This document shows, piece after piece, positions 9,801-16,682 of a DNA stretch of 30,791 nucleotides; the first letter of the stretch is position 1, and each line of letters opens with the position of its first letter. The stretch is taken from positions 1 through 30,791 of IMG/VR virus record IMGVR_UViG_3300042389_000145. One strand, written 5' to 3'. Below the pieces are notes generated by a model. The model had not been told where the DNA came from. It worked only from the letters and a program-made list of their open reading frames with translations, and made no database searches. A program made the translations under genes and the position numbers. This DNA comes from a virus.

Positions 9801-11364
9801 AACTGGAACTGTTCAGTCGTCAGCATTTGTTATGAGTGGTCCATCTTTTACAGCAACAGAAACTCCTTTAAATTTGGTCTCCTATGTTTATAAACCACTT
9901 AGTAATAGTTATAGACATTTTGGAACAAGAGTTCGCATTATTGGAAAAATTGATAATAATGAAAATCGTAGTCAAACTCCTAATGGAAGCACAGGTTATT
10001 ATCAGGTTTCTGAAGTTAGTCCAAATCAAAATTCAACTATTGGTGGAGCATCTGGAGGATTATCTATTCTTCTTAATCCAGAAACTAATAATGGATATTA
10101 TTTTGAAATAGTTGCATTGACAGAAAATAACGTAGAGTCATATTTAAAGTTAGATAAAAATAACCAATCAACTATATCTATTGATAATATTGTTTTTTAT
10201 AAAGTAAGAAAAGAAGCGTCAAACACAAATGCCGTTCCAATTAAACTTTGGGGCGGTCTTTCAAAAATTCTTGTTGATGATGGAGGGTTTACTGGTCAGT
10301 CTAGAATGACCACAGAACAAGATGTAACAGTTTATGATTTAGCAATAGAGTATCAAGATATAGGAAAAATAAGAAGATTTTATTTATATATTAATAATCA
10401 ACTAATTCAGGTTGTAGATGATCCAGATCCACTACCAGTATATAATAACATGGCTCTTTTTGTTCGTGGATCATCAAGATTAATGTTTGAAAATGTTTAT
10501 GCATTATCAGAAAACTATTCTCAAAATAGTGTATTTACTGTAGGAGAAACTCTGTCTTCAGTTTTTGGAGATAAAGAAATAAGTGTTAGCGAATCACTTA
10601 GAAAATATGCTATGAGCGGTATTGTTCAGTCAACCTATTTATCTGGTATTAGTGCTCAACAGCCACCAAAATATAATATGTATTTTGATGAATTTGGATC
10701 AATAATGAGAGAGTGTGCGTATTTTGATATTAAATATGATCGTGCATATCCAGCACTTTATGCTCAAGTATCACCAACTGTAAATAAAAATAAAGGATAT
10801 AGCCTTTCTGGATTTTATGCAGATTCATACGGGGCTGAGTTTTTAATATTTAATTCTACAGATACTTTCCTTAATCTTGATGAAACAAGTGGAAATTATT
10901 TAAAAATTCAAGGAATTACTTTTACGCAAGATACTACTCATGAACTAACTGTAGATGAATATTTTAAAAAACGAAGTAATTTATCAGATACACAAATAAC
11001 TGGACCTTCTCAAATTACATCTACTCTTGTTAAAAAAGAAAAGTTTGACAACATAAAAACAAGTAGGATGATTTATGGAAATAATGATTTTACATTAGAT
11101 ACACCATATATTCAAACACAGGATGATGCTGAAAACTTAATGGGTTGGGTTATTGATAAAATAATGACACCTAAAAAATCAATTGGGTTAAAAATATTTG
11201 CTACTCCAACTATCCAGTTAGGTGATATTGTAAAAATTAATTATAAGAATTCTGATAATTTAGATTTAGTAACATCAGAAAATTCTAGATTTGTAGTATA
11301 TAATATTGAATATACAAGAAAAATAAATGGTCCAGACATGAATATTTATTTGGCGGAGGTATAA
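6859..11364 (+). CDS. Large tail hub / tail-associated protein with lectin-like insertion
   Basis: A 1501-residue structural protein. Residues about 400-610 look like a hub core (ISDKVIDYNVKKIL, then TVAEVLNQLAVSTQS and FFDEYNNFIIMSK), and a matching hub-like C-terminal part lies at about 1424-1501 (LMGWVIDKIMTPKKSIGLKI, then LGDIVKINYKN). Between them, about residues 990-1220, the sequence resembles a concanavalin/LamG-type jelly roll: FGTRVRIIGKID, FYLYINNQLIQVV, NNMALFVRGSSRLMFENVYAL-like end strands. The N-terminal 400 residues are unassigned and contain further beta-rich segments. Position after the tape measure and the small tail protein fits a tail-tip hub from which fibres or receptor binders hang. 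No peptidase or lysozyme catalytic motif was recognised. Hub assignment is moderate and the lectin-like insertion is an inference. Confidence 0.7.
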   Translation: MFESAELKNHLETSAVIKTQSLVLAEWNMNMPDNVFTLGNYRYRTQEQNSQFLTLPNTFDSADAGSYYTGATDADVVIDGGLQDNNTPQIFTSIKEKNKLLYSLEDCIKPFRPRSGINKATAFKGKYLSNSGSDFARRPRYYMASRYDQFKYWTSFRTENGIERGIAKTILNGSYLIDDTVPFVVYKKNVPANRIIVKMQTNVGDVDLGDFTDISKSFADPFFGDNNKTTPSRWKIQFLNENNWIDAYRFNENDLRENGSAIISHNGYVELQYGVVNIPEKFKQTFTFISTLPSDTLLPLTSVGGNAYLVIENDNEVGTYHVWNKDTETYETFVPAYGWFLGTEEVNHTTGFVTNLTDPLFFEETTTGKKIYREFENIRGIRIVVERMNKFDSTFDLIEMSPRLIVDISDKVIDYNVKKILSDLGNSALPVGQLLASTGSISLFDDDQAFNDNNLDSIINEYVRKNIKFSFYEKIMDVDGFDYWVPIKTLYSDGMPQADITAGTLEITLRDFYFFLESMPAPRMLVTEASLSFAISMLLDYIGFSNYSFYRTTNEPDPIIPYFFIAPDQTVAEVLNQLAVSTQSAMFFDEYNNFIIMSKNYMLPSENDRDFNIILSGSNNQFDSGIIENQTSGTLPNIISISSQDKKVYNNGKINYTTRYIQRSYGSLRQSSMIDKEKTWVYKPSLLWEVSGIDSAKTINEVVSKQSKYVLGAMPLNSDLTAVAPIVVNHIITNNVIDLGENVYWLTRNQGYFYSNGEIIKYDAVQYNVTLAVWYPIQSDGSLSESSPEIVLPGRLAPISFISNLDKKVANGEITEAEKGEEIQLWRSSHRQGSSNVWIRNNQEYQNYFSSLPFNGKIYPTGLVRIHAIPFYETVDGITRLQNGIVYEHGRAQFGTTISSHTAGIDPYWSNNDYVRGCEMKSQFLFTTNLLGDISLPPVTTGAAGVNNTKARQTSRSGTIKNFMSSSYGTETSVNKSLSTETGTVQSSAFVMSGPSFTATETPLNLVSYVYKPLSNSYRHFGTRVRIIGKIDNNENRSQTPNGSTGYYQVSEVSPNQNSTIGGASGGLSILLNPETNNGYYFEIVALTENNVESYLKLDKNNQSTISIDNIVFYKVRKEASNTNAVPIKLWGGLSKILVDDGGFTGQSRMTTEQDVTVYDLAIEYQDIGKIRRFYLYINNQLIQVVDDPDPLPVYNNMALFVRGSSRLMFENVYALSENYSQNSVFTVGETLSSVFGDKEISVSESLRKYAMSGIVQSTYLSGISAQQPPKYNMYFDEFGSIMRECAYFDIKYDRAYPALYAQVSPTVNKNKGYSLSGFYADSYGAEFLIFNSTDTFLNLDETSGNYLKIQGITFTQDTTHELTVDEYFKKRSNLSDTQITGPSQITSTLVKKEKFDNIKTSRMIYGNNDFTLDTPYIQTQDDAENLMGWVIDKIMTPKKSIGLKIFATPTIQLGDIVKINYKNSDNLDLVTSENSRFVVYNIEYTRKINGPDMNIYLAEV

Positions 11365-11365
11365 A

Positions 11366-12112
11366 GTGCCAGGAGAAAATTCGGGTAGTGGAAAGTCTAA
11401 AGTAACTGTATCTAAAACTACTAATGCTAATGTAAGAGAAAGCCGTATTCCTAGCAATATTGCTCCAACCCCTGCATTTAAACCAGAAATTATAAAACCT
11501 TTACCAACACCCTCAACAAGGCCTGGACCAGCATTTAAACCAGAAATTATAAATCCAATTGTTGTATCTGAACCAACTTTTCAAAATACATCACCACCAT
11601 CTTTTGAAAATGTTAGTGTACCACCAACACCGCCAACTCCAACCACAACGGTGGTAGTTACTCCACCACCGCCACCAATAAAAACTGCAACTCCAGATAT
11701 TGTTTTATTTGATGAAGAAGCAATAGATGAAGATCAAATGTTTGATTTAATATTTGAAAATCTTAGCGGACAAGAGTTAATAAGTATTACAAGATCTGAT
11801 ATTATTAATGGACAAAAAATATCATATCAGCCAATTAAAAATTTATCCAATATACAACAAAGATATAATCCAAATAATATTATTAGTCTTCAACAGACTG
11901 CAGATAGGTATTTTGCTGGATTTTCAATTAAACTAGAAGATAGAATCCCTAATGAAGGAAATGGGCAAAATGGAGAAAATATATATATAGATTCAGTAAC
12001 AGGGGACTTAGTTATTGAGTTTATTAATTTAAACAATGATGAACAAATTGAAACAGAGATTACGTTAAATGGTACAATATATGAGATAAACCTTGGAGAA
12101 ATAACCTCATGA
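11366..12112 (+). CDS. Proline-rich linker protein of the tail tip, unknown function
   Basis: A 248-residue protein starting at GTG 11366, five bases after a strong GGAGGT at 11355-11360. Residues about 1-35 are Ser/Thr/Lys rich. Residues about 28-110 are a proline-rich, low-complexity stretch in which PAFKPEII occurs twice and which ends in PPTPPTPTTTVVVTPPPPP. The remaining part (about 115-248) is a mixed acidic domain (FDEEAIDEDQMFDLIFENL) ending in beta-like sequence. The design suggests an extended rod joining two tail components, but no family is recognised. The stop overlaps the next start as ATGA. Confidence 0.6.
   Translation: MPGENSGSGKSKVTVSKTTNANVRESRIPSNIAPTPAFKPEIIKPLPTPSTRPGPAFKPEIINPIVVSEPTFQNTSPPSFENVSVPPTPPTPTTTVVVTPPPPPIKTATPDIVLFDEEAIDEDQMFDLIFENLSGQELISITRSDIINGQKISYQPIKNLSNIQQRYNPNNIISLQQTADRYFAGFSIKLEDRIPNEGNGQNGENIYIDSVTGDLVIEFINLNNDEQIETEITLNGTIYEINLGEITS
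11474..11553 (+). repeat. 23-bp perfect direct repeat inside the proline-rich gene
   Basis: The same 23 bases, beginning GCATTTAAACCAG and ending TTATAAA, occur at 11474-11496 and 11531-11553. They lie 57 bases apart, a whole number of codons, and encode the repeated AFKPEII. Exact identity at the DNA level, including third codon positions, points to a recent in-frame duplication or to recombination keeping the copies alike. Confidence 0.85.
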
Positions 12113-13269
12113 TAACAAACACTGGTAAAACTATTATTGCTAAGTATTTGCTTGGTCAAGCACCAGCATATGCTTCATATATTGCTATTGGCTGTGGAGC
12201 AACCCCATTAACTACTGGAGATCCAATAGGTGATTATTCAACAAAAACAAATTTAGATTTTGAAATGTTTCGTGTTCCAATTTCTTCTAGGGGATTTGTT
12301 AATGAAGATGGTGTTGATAAAATTGTGCTTACAGCAGAACTACCAACAGAAGAAAGATATGAAATATCTGAAGTTGGAATTTATTCAGCAGGATCCAATC
12401 CATCTGCTGGAGCATATGATAGTAAAACAGTCTTTGCATTTACGCAATCTGAAGGTTGGCAATATCATACTGCCGATTCAGTGTCTGGTCTTCCTACATT
12501 TTTAGGAGCACTTGACTTTCCTGAAAATAATAATATTATTTCACTTCCAAATCCTGCTTTTCAAACTAACGCAGATGATCCAATATTTTTTAAAAGTCCA
12601 AGACTTGAAAGATATGAAAGACCAAGATTTTTAAACAATGTAGTAATAATTACAGGTGATGAATCAGACATTACAATAGAAACAGACAGTGGACCATTGC
12701 AAGATCATTTTGTAGTTGAGGCTGGTTCAAACCACATACACCTGACTGGTGTTAATCTTGATTTAACAAAAAATTCTCCAACAGATGAATTAAGACTTGC
12801 TTTTTCATTGATAAATAGAGACGGAAATTCTGTAGCAACTCCAGAATCTGTAAGAATTTTAGTTGAATTTGCATCAACAGAAACTGAAACAGCAGAGTAT
12901 GCCAAATTTGAAGCAGAAGTTGTAGATGACAGCAGTGGCGGTAATTATGATTTTTCTACAGAAAGATATTTTGTTGTAAAAAAACAACTACAAGAACTAG
13001 TTACAAGTCCTAATTTTACATGGAATGCTGTAGATGTTGTAAAAATATACGCTTGCGTTATTGATGCTGGAGTTCCCTCTGATAATTATTTTGTAGCATT
13101 AGATGCTATAAAATTAGAAAATATTGCAACAGTAAATCCACTTTATGGATTAACAGGATATTCAGTAATACAGACCTCAGATGCATCAACAATACTTAAA
13201 AATCCAAATACAAATAATTATATTGAGTTTAGGTTTTCAGTAGATGTATCTGGAGGAATGATTTCATAA
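12109..13269 (+). CDS. Probable tail fibre / baseplate protein
   Basis: A 386-residue protein with an N-terminal segment (ITNTGKTIIAKYLLGQAP, then YIAIGCG) of the kind found at the attachment end of phage tail fibre or baseplate proteins. LPTEERYEISEVGIYSAG at about residues 79-100 is also typical of this group, where an upper-baseplate or fibre-anchor domain is followed by a variable part. The rest is beta-rich with no coiled coil. GGAGAA at 12095-12100 supports the ATG at 12109, which overlaps the previous stop in ATGA. The next gene overlaps its stop by one base. The exact fold of residues 120-386 is not recognised. Confidence 0.6.
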   Translation: MITNTGKTIIAKYLLGQAPAYASYIAIGCGATPLTTGDPIGDYSTKTNLDFEMFRVPISSRGFVNEDGVDKIVLTAELPTEERYEISEVGIYSAGSNPSAGAYDSKTVFAFTQSEGWQYHTADSVSGLPTFLGALDFPENNNIISLPNPAFQTNADDPIFFKSPRLERYERPRFLNNVVIITGDESDITIETDSGPLQDHFVVEAGSNHIHLTGVNLDLTKNSPTDELRLAFSLINRDGNSVATPESVRILVEFASTETETAEYAKFEAEVVDDSSGGNYDFSTERYFVVKKQLQELVTSPNFTWNAVDVVKIYACVIDAGVPSDNYFVALDAIKLENIATVNPLYGLTGYSVIQTSDASTILKNPNTNNYIEFRFSVDVSGGMIS

Positions 13270-13769
13270 TGGCTGATGCAGGTATAAAAAAAATAAAAAT
13301 TTCTCAAGCAAACTTGCCACCAGTTAATTCAGAAATTGAGGGTTACTCTGTAAGGTATAGAATTGTTTCAGACGATAAAAATAGAAAATCTCAGTGGTCT
13401 CCAATAGTTCAAATTACTCCAGGATATACGTATACTCTTGGAGATATTGTTTTTAATAAAAATGGAAGTATTGCTCAACAAGCATGGGATGCTGTAACAA
13501 TAATTAAAGATGGAAATGTTATTAGACAAGCACATGAATATGATGTTTGGGTTAGATGGGATAGAAATGATGGTGGTGATTGGATCTATAAACAAAGAAT
13601 AGATGGAACAAATATCTCATTTCCAATACCATCAACATATAAAATTAATGGAGTTATTCAAGGATCTGCACCAAATAGACTATCAACTGAAATTTATTTA
13701 AAGGGTAATCCAATATCAAGGGATTCTTCATTTTTGCTTGTTTATGAAGATGGACCACACACGATATAA
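13269..13769 (+). CDS. Fibronectin-III-like minor tail protein
   Basis: A 166-residue protein whose alternating strands match an Fn3-like beta sandwich: EIEGYSVRYRIVSDD, then SQWSPIVQI, and later EYDVWVRWDRNDGGDWIYKQ. Such domains decorate phage tails and fibres and probably make weak contacts with cell-surface glycans. GGAGGA at 13252-13257 serves the ATG at 13269, which overlaps the previous stop by one base. No catalytic motif is seen. The Fn3 call rests on pattern resemblance only. Confidence 0.5.
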   Translation: MADAGIKKIKISQANLPPVNSEIEGYSVRYRIVSDDKNRKSQWSPIVQITPGYTYTLGDIVFNKNGSIAQQAWDAVTIIKDGNVIRQAHEYDVWVRWDRNDGGDWIYKQRIDGTNISFPIPSTYKINGVIQGSAPNRLSTEIYLKGNPISRDSSFLLVYEDGPHTI

Positions 13770-13778
13770 TGATATACT
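13765..13778 (+). promoter_or_regulatory. Putative promoter with two overlapping -10 elements
   Basis: TATAAT at 13765-13770 is followed by TATACT at 13773-13778, which is preceded by TGA at 13770-13772 and so forms an extended -10 (TGN-TATACT). The site spans the stop of the Fn3-like gene and lies just before an AGGAGG ribosome site and the next start at 13795. No good -35 hexamer is visible. It could give the lectin-like gene its own transcription. Confidence 0.35.
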
Positions 13779-13794
13779 TAAATAGGAGGAAATA

Positions 13795-14235
13795 ATGGCT
13801 AAAGTACCACTACCAGAAAGAGGGCAACCTCTTGATGTTACATATTTATATCAATTAGTTGAAGCAGTAAACGATTTATCTACACAGGTTGCTTCTAAGG
13901 TAACTAATAATACTGTTATTGATACAGCCAGCGCAGGTAAAAAAGAGGTTAAAACTTCTAATTCAAGAATTGTTGGTGGCTTGGTTGAAGTAGCAAACAA
14001 CTCTACTGTTTCAGCAGGAAACGAAAAAACTTTTACCTATGATTTTAAAGATTTCAAGTATCCACCTATTGTTTCAGCAACACCAGTTAATACTGGTCAA
14101 ACTCCAGCAGGTCAAAATGTAAATATTATTTTAAAAAGTGTTACAGAAACAAGGGTTGAGGGTATCGTAAGATTTGGTGCTTCAGGAGACCTATCCTTAT
14201 CAGTACATTTAATTATTATTGGTATACCAAACTAA
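13795..14235 (+). CDS. H-type-lectin-like tail protein, candidate receptor binder
   Basis: A 146-residue protein. The first 45 residues look helical (LDVTYLYQLVEAVNDLSTQV), which may trimerise or attach it to the tail. Residues about 75-146 form a six-strand pattern, KTFTYDFKDFKYPPIVSATP, VNIILKSV, RVEGIVRFG, LSVHLIIIGIP, that resembles the H-type lectin fold, used in phage fibres for sugar binding. It has an excellent AGGAGG at 13784-13789 and is the last gene of the tail block, where receptor-binding proteins often sit. Lectin activity is an inference. Confidence 0.5.
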   Translation: MAKVPLPERGQPLDVTYLYQLVEAVNDLSTQVASKVTNNTVIDTASAGKKEVKTSNSRIVGGLVEVANNSTVSAGNEKTFTYDFKDFKYPPIVSATPVNTGQTPAGQNVNIILKSVTETRVEGIVRFGASGDLSLSVHLIIIGIPN

Positions 14236-14245
14236 GGAAAAATTA

Positions 14246-14437
14246 ATGATTACTTGCAAAAAATGCAAGGGTAGAGTATTTGTTGATAGACAATACAGTA
14301 GTACCCAGCATATGGAAACATACTGTGTTATATGTGGATTAAGAAAATTTTTTCATCCGCCAACAGAGAGCGAAGAAGGTAAATGGTTACTAGCAAAGGA
14401 ATCATTCAGAGCCAAGCATACAATAACGAAACTGTAA
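14246..14437 (+). CDS. Small zinc-ribbon protein
   Basis: A 63-residue protein with four cysteines spaced as a zinc ribbon: C4-x2-C7 and C27-x2-C30. I start it at ATG 14246 because AAGGAAA at 14234-14240 is well placed. An upstream in-frame ATG at 14219 would overlap the previous gene by 17 bases and has no ribosome site. It could bind nucleic acid or a partner protein such as RNA polymerase. No family is recognised. Its 3' end overlaps the next gene by 55 bases. Confidence 0.6.
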   Translation: MITCKKCKGRVFVDRQYSSTQHMETYCVICGLRKFFHPPTESEEGKWLLAKESFRAKHTITKL

Positions 14438-14925
14438 TAAAAGGAAATAAAAAAATATGGTTTCTTAATGGAGACCTTGTAAGGCTTCATCATAGTTCAC
14501 GTTCTACTGGCATGGTATCTTTTTATAATATAACTAAAGATAGACTTGAAACATGTTTGCGTACTGACTTTAGAAGAAATAGAGAAAGAGCGTATACTGT
14601 GGCAGAGACTGCTAAATTAATTAATCGTCATAGAAAGTATATGCCAAAGTTAATGAAAACTGGTATGATTCCATTACCAGTTGGATCAAAATTAAATGGT
14701 GAACGTGGATTTAGAATAAGATCATATTATTCAGAAAGCATGGTAAGGGATATTCGTGCTATACTGGCTACTATACATATAGGACAACCAAGAAAAGATG
14801 GACTTATAACAAATAATATGACTCCTACAAGTCAAGAATTGACAAGACGTATGGGAGACGGTATACTTACATATACGAAGACAGAAGATGGCAGGTTTAT
14901 TCCTGTGTGGGCAGAGAATATTTAA
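14383..14925 (+). CDS. Helix-turn-helix DNA-binding protein
   Basis: A 180-residue basic protein. Residues about 69-96 (AYTVAETAKLINRHRKYMPK and then LMKTGMIPLP) match the MerR/excisionase-type winged helix-turn-helix, in which a first helix reads DNA and the following residues form the wing. The region after it is Arg-rich. It probably regulates phage transcription or marks a DNA site. AGAAGG about eight bases upstream supports ATG 14383, but this places 55 bases inside the preceding zinc-ribbon gene. A start at the methionine near residue 44 would remove the overlap but lacks a ribosome site. Confidence 0.6.
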   Translation: MVTSKGIIQSQAYNNETVIKGNKKIWFLNGDLVRLHHSSRSTGMVSFYNITKDRLETCLRTDFRRNRERAYTVAETAKLINRHRKYMPKLMKTGMIPLPVGSKLNGERGFRIRSYYSESMVRDIRAILATIHIGQPRKDGLITNNMTPTSQELTRRMGDGILTYTKTEDGRFIPVWAENI

Positions 14926-14943
14926 TATAAGAAATGGTGGGGT

Positions 14944-15153
14944 ATGGAAGATAACAGTACAAAAGTATCAGCAACATTAGGATACACATTAAATCTAGGA
15001 AATTTTCAATCTTTAAGGGTTGATCTTGGAGTAGTAGATCATGTCCGTCAAGGTGAAACTACTAATGATGCAATGGATCGTGTTTATACCTTTGTTGAAA
15101 ATCAAGTTGTTCAAAAGGTAAAAGACGCTAAAGAATCACTCTTAGAAGAGTAA
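14944..15153 (+). CDS. Small protein of unknown function
   Basis: A 69-residue protein. The first half has two beta strands (SATLGYTLNLGNFQSLRVDL). The second half is a helix (NDAMDRVYTFVENQVVQKVK) ending acidic. GGTGGGGT directly precedes the ATG. Short proteins with the LGNF-x-S-x-R pattern occur beside replication genes in many phages, and this one stands three bases from another replication-block gene, so I place it in the replication operon without assigning a function. Confidence 0.5.
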   Translation: MEDNSTKVSATLGYTLNLGNFQSLRVDLGVVDHVRQGETTNDAMDRVYTFVENQVVQKVKDAKESLLEE

Positions 15154-15154
15154 T

Positions 15155-15463
15155 ATGGCTGAACGCAAAGACCGTATGGCTTTGCTAAGTAGATATAATA
15201 AATTTCATCTACAAAGGTATGAAGCCAAGTCTAATATGAATCTTAACGTTGAGCAATGGGCTGCAGATGCTCTTGTTGAATCGTATGGTATTTCTCAATG
15301 TTATGACTTATTAGATTATTATTTTAAAATAGCGCAAGAACCTTCTTGGAATTATTTTGCATATAATGCAGAAAAAATTCTTAATGGTAAACTAGAAGTA
15401 GAACAAGATATTAAAGAAAGAACTGAGAGAAGAGCATTAGCAAGGAAGTGGATCAGTGAATAA
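15155..15463 (+). CDS. Small protein upstream of the helicase, possible helicase loader
   Basis: A 102-residue, mostly helical, charged protein. The aromatic-rich stretch CYDLLDYYFKIAQEPSWNYF at about residues 50-69, followed by AEKIL, recalls the small replication proteins that precede phage helicases and act as loaders or replisome organisers. It is translationally coupled to the helicase: the helicase GTG lies inside its last three codons, an 8-base overlap. There is no ATPase motif, so it is not a DnaC-type AAA+ loader. The loader idea rests mainly on position. Confidence 0.4.
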   Translation: MAERKDRMALLSRYNKFHLQRYEAKSNMNLNVEQWAADALVESYGISQCYDLLDYYFKIAQEPSWNYFAYNAEKILNGKLEVEQDIKERTERRALARKWISE

Positions 15464-16682
15464 TACAGAAGCAAAGTTAATTACTGCAGTATTAAATGAT
15501 AAACAGATTCACGTATTACTACAAGCCAATGTTGATAATCTTTTAAGAACCCATAACGATGTTTGGAATTTTATTAGGCAGTATTCAGAAAATAATCAAT
15601 CAGTTCCACCCACATCATTAGTTATAGAAAAATTTAGAGACTTTTCTCCAGTAGAAGGTGTTGGTGCAACCAAGCATCATCTTGAAGAATTACAATCAGA
15701 ATATTTGAATGATAGTCTTAAAGACATTTTACGAAATGCAGCAGGCGAAGTTCAAATTGGTAACGGAAGCAATGCTCTTGAACACTTAATTACTAAAACA
15801 TCAGAACTTAAAAAAAATACTGCTGCAATTAGAGATATTGAAGTTACAGATCTTGACTCTGCAGTTGCTTATTTTGAAAATGTAAAAAAGATGCAAGATC
15901 TTGGACAGGTTGGAATTAAAACTGGATTGCCAGGGTTTGATAACTATTTGCCTTCTGGAATCATGCCAGGACAACTAGGAGTATTCCTTGCGTACCCAGG
16001 TATTGGAAAGTCGTGGTTGGCTCTGTATTTCGCTGTACAGGCTTGGAAACAGGGTCGTAGCCCACTTGTCATAAGTCTTGAAATGTCTGAAACAGAAGTT
16101 CGTAATCGTGTATTTGCAATTATGGGTGAAGGTCTTTGGTCACATCGCAAACTCAGCAATGGTGAAGTAGAAATTGAAATGCTTAAAAAGTGGCATGCTG
16201 ATAAATTACAGGGTAAACCAGAGTTTCATATTATTTCTAATGATAGTGGTGGAGAAGTAACCCCTTCCGTTATACGTGGAAAAATTGATCAATACAAACC
16301 AGACTTTGTTGTTGTTGACTATCTGCAACTTATGTCTCCAAATCAAAAATCAGATAATGAAACAGTACGTATGAAAAATCTTTCTCGTGAACTAAAACTT
16401 ATGTCTATTAGCGAAGAGGTTCCAATTATGGCTATTTCATCTGCTACGCCAGACGATGTTAAAGATTTATCTAGTCCACCAACTTTAGGTCAAACCGCTT
16501 GGTCAAGACAGATTGCATACGATGCTGACTGGGTAATGGCTCTTGGTCGTGCTACGAATAGTGATATTATTGAATGCGTATTTAGAAAAAATAGAAATGG
16601 TTTTATGGGTGATTTTTTAGTTCAAGTAGATTTTGATAGAGGATACTATCGCTATAAAGACTATGAGGATAAAAATGGTTAA
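15456..16682 (+). CDS. dnaB: DnaB-like replicative helicase
   Basis: A 408-residue RecA-fold helicase that unwinds DNA at the phage fork. The first 110 residues are a helical N-terminal domain. Walker A is at about residues 180-186 (YPGIGKS) and Walker B at 284-289 (FVVVDY, with Asp288) followed by LQLM. The sensor region reads ISSATPDD where DnaB proteins usually have a Gln-containing SQL/SQLNR segment, and DADWVMAL follows at about residues 360-367. The length is at the short end of the DnaB family. Translation starts at GTG 15456, within the upstream gene, with GGAAG just before. It is followed by the primase with an 8-base overlap, as expected for a helicase-primase pair. Confidence 0.9.
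   Translation: MNNTEAKLITAVLNDKQIHVLLQANVDNLLRTHNDVWNFIRQYSENNQSVPPTSLVIEKFRDFSPVEGVGATKHHLEELQSEYLNDSLKDILRNAAGEVQIGNGSNALEHLITKTSELKKNTAAIRDIEVTDLDSAVAYFENVKKMQDLGQVGIKTGLPGFDNYLPSGIMPGQLGVFLAYPGIGKSWLALYFAVQAWKQGRSPLVISLEMSETEVRNRVFAIMGEGLWSHRKLSNGEVEIEMLKKWHADKLQGKPEFHIISNDSGGEVTPSVIRGKIDQYKPDFVVVDYLQLMSPNQKSDNETVRMKNLSRELKLMSISEEVPIMAISSATPDDVKDLSSPPTLGQTAWSRQIAYDADWVMALGRATNSDIIECVFRKNRNGFMGDFLVQVDFDRGYYRYKDYEDKNG

Noticed and set aside
14219-14245. Upstream ATG for the zinc-ribbon protein
   Set aside because: No ribosome site and it lies within the preceding gene. ATG 14246 is better placed.
16633-16674. Upstream in-frame start for the primase at 16633
   Set aside because: It would add 14 residues without a ribosome site and deepen the overlap with the helicase. 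ATG 16675 has GAGGA at the right distance.
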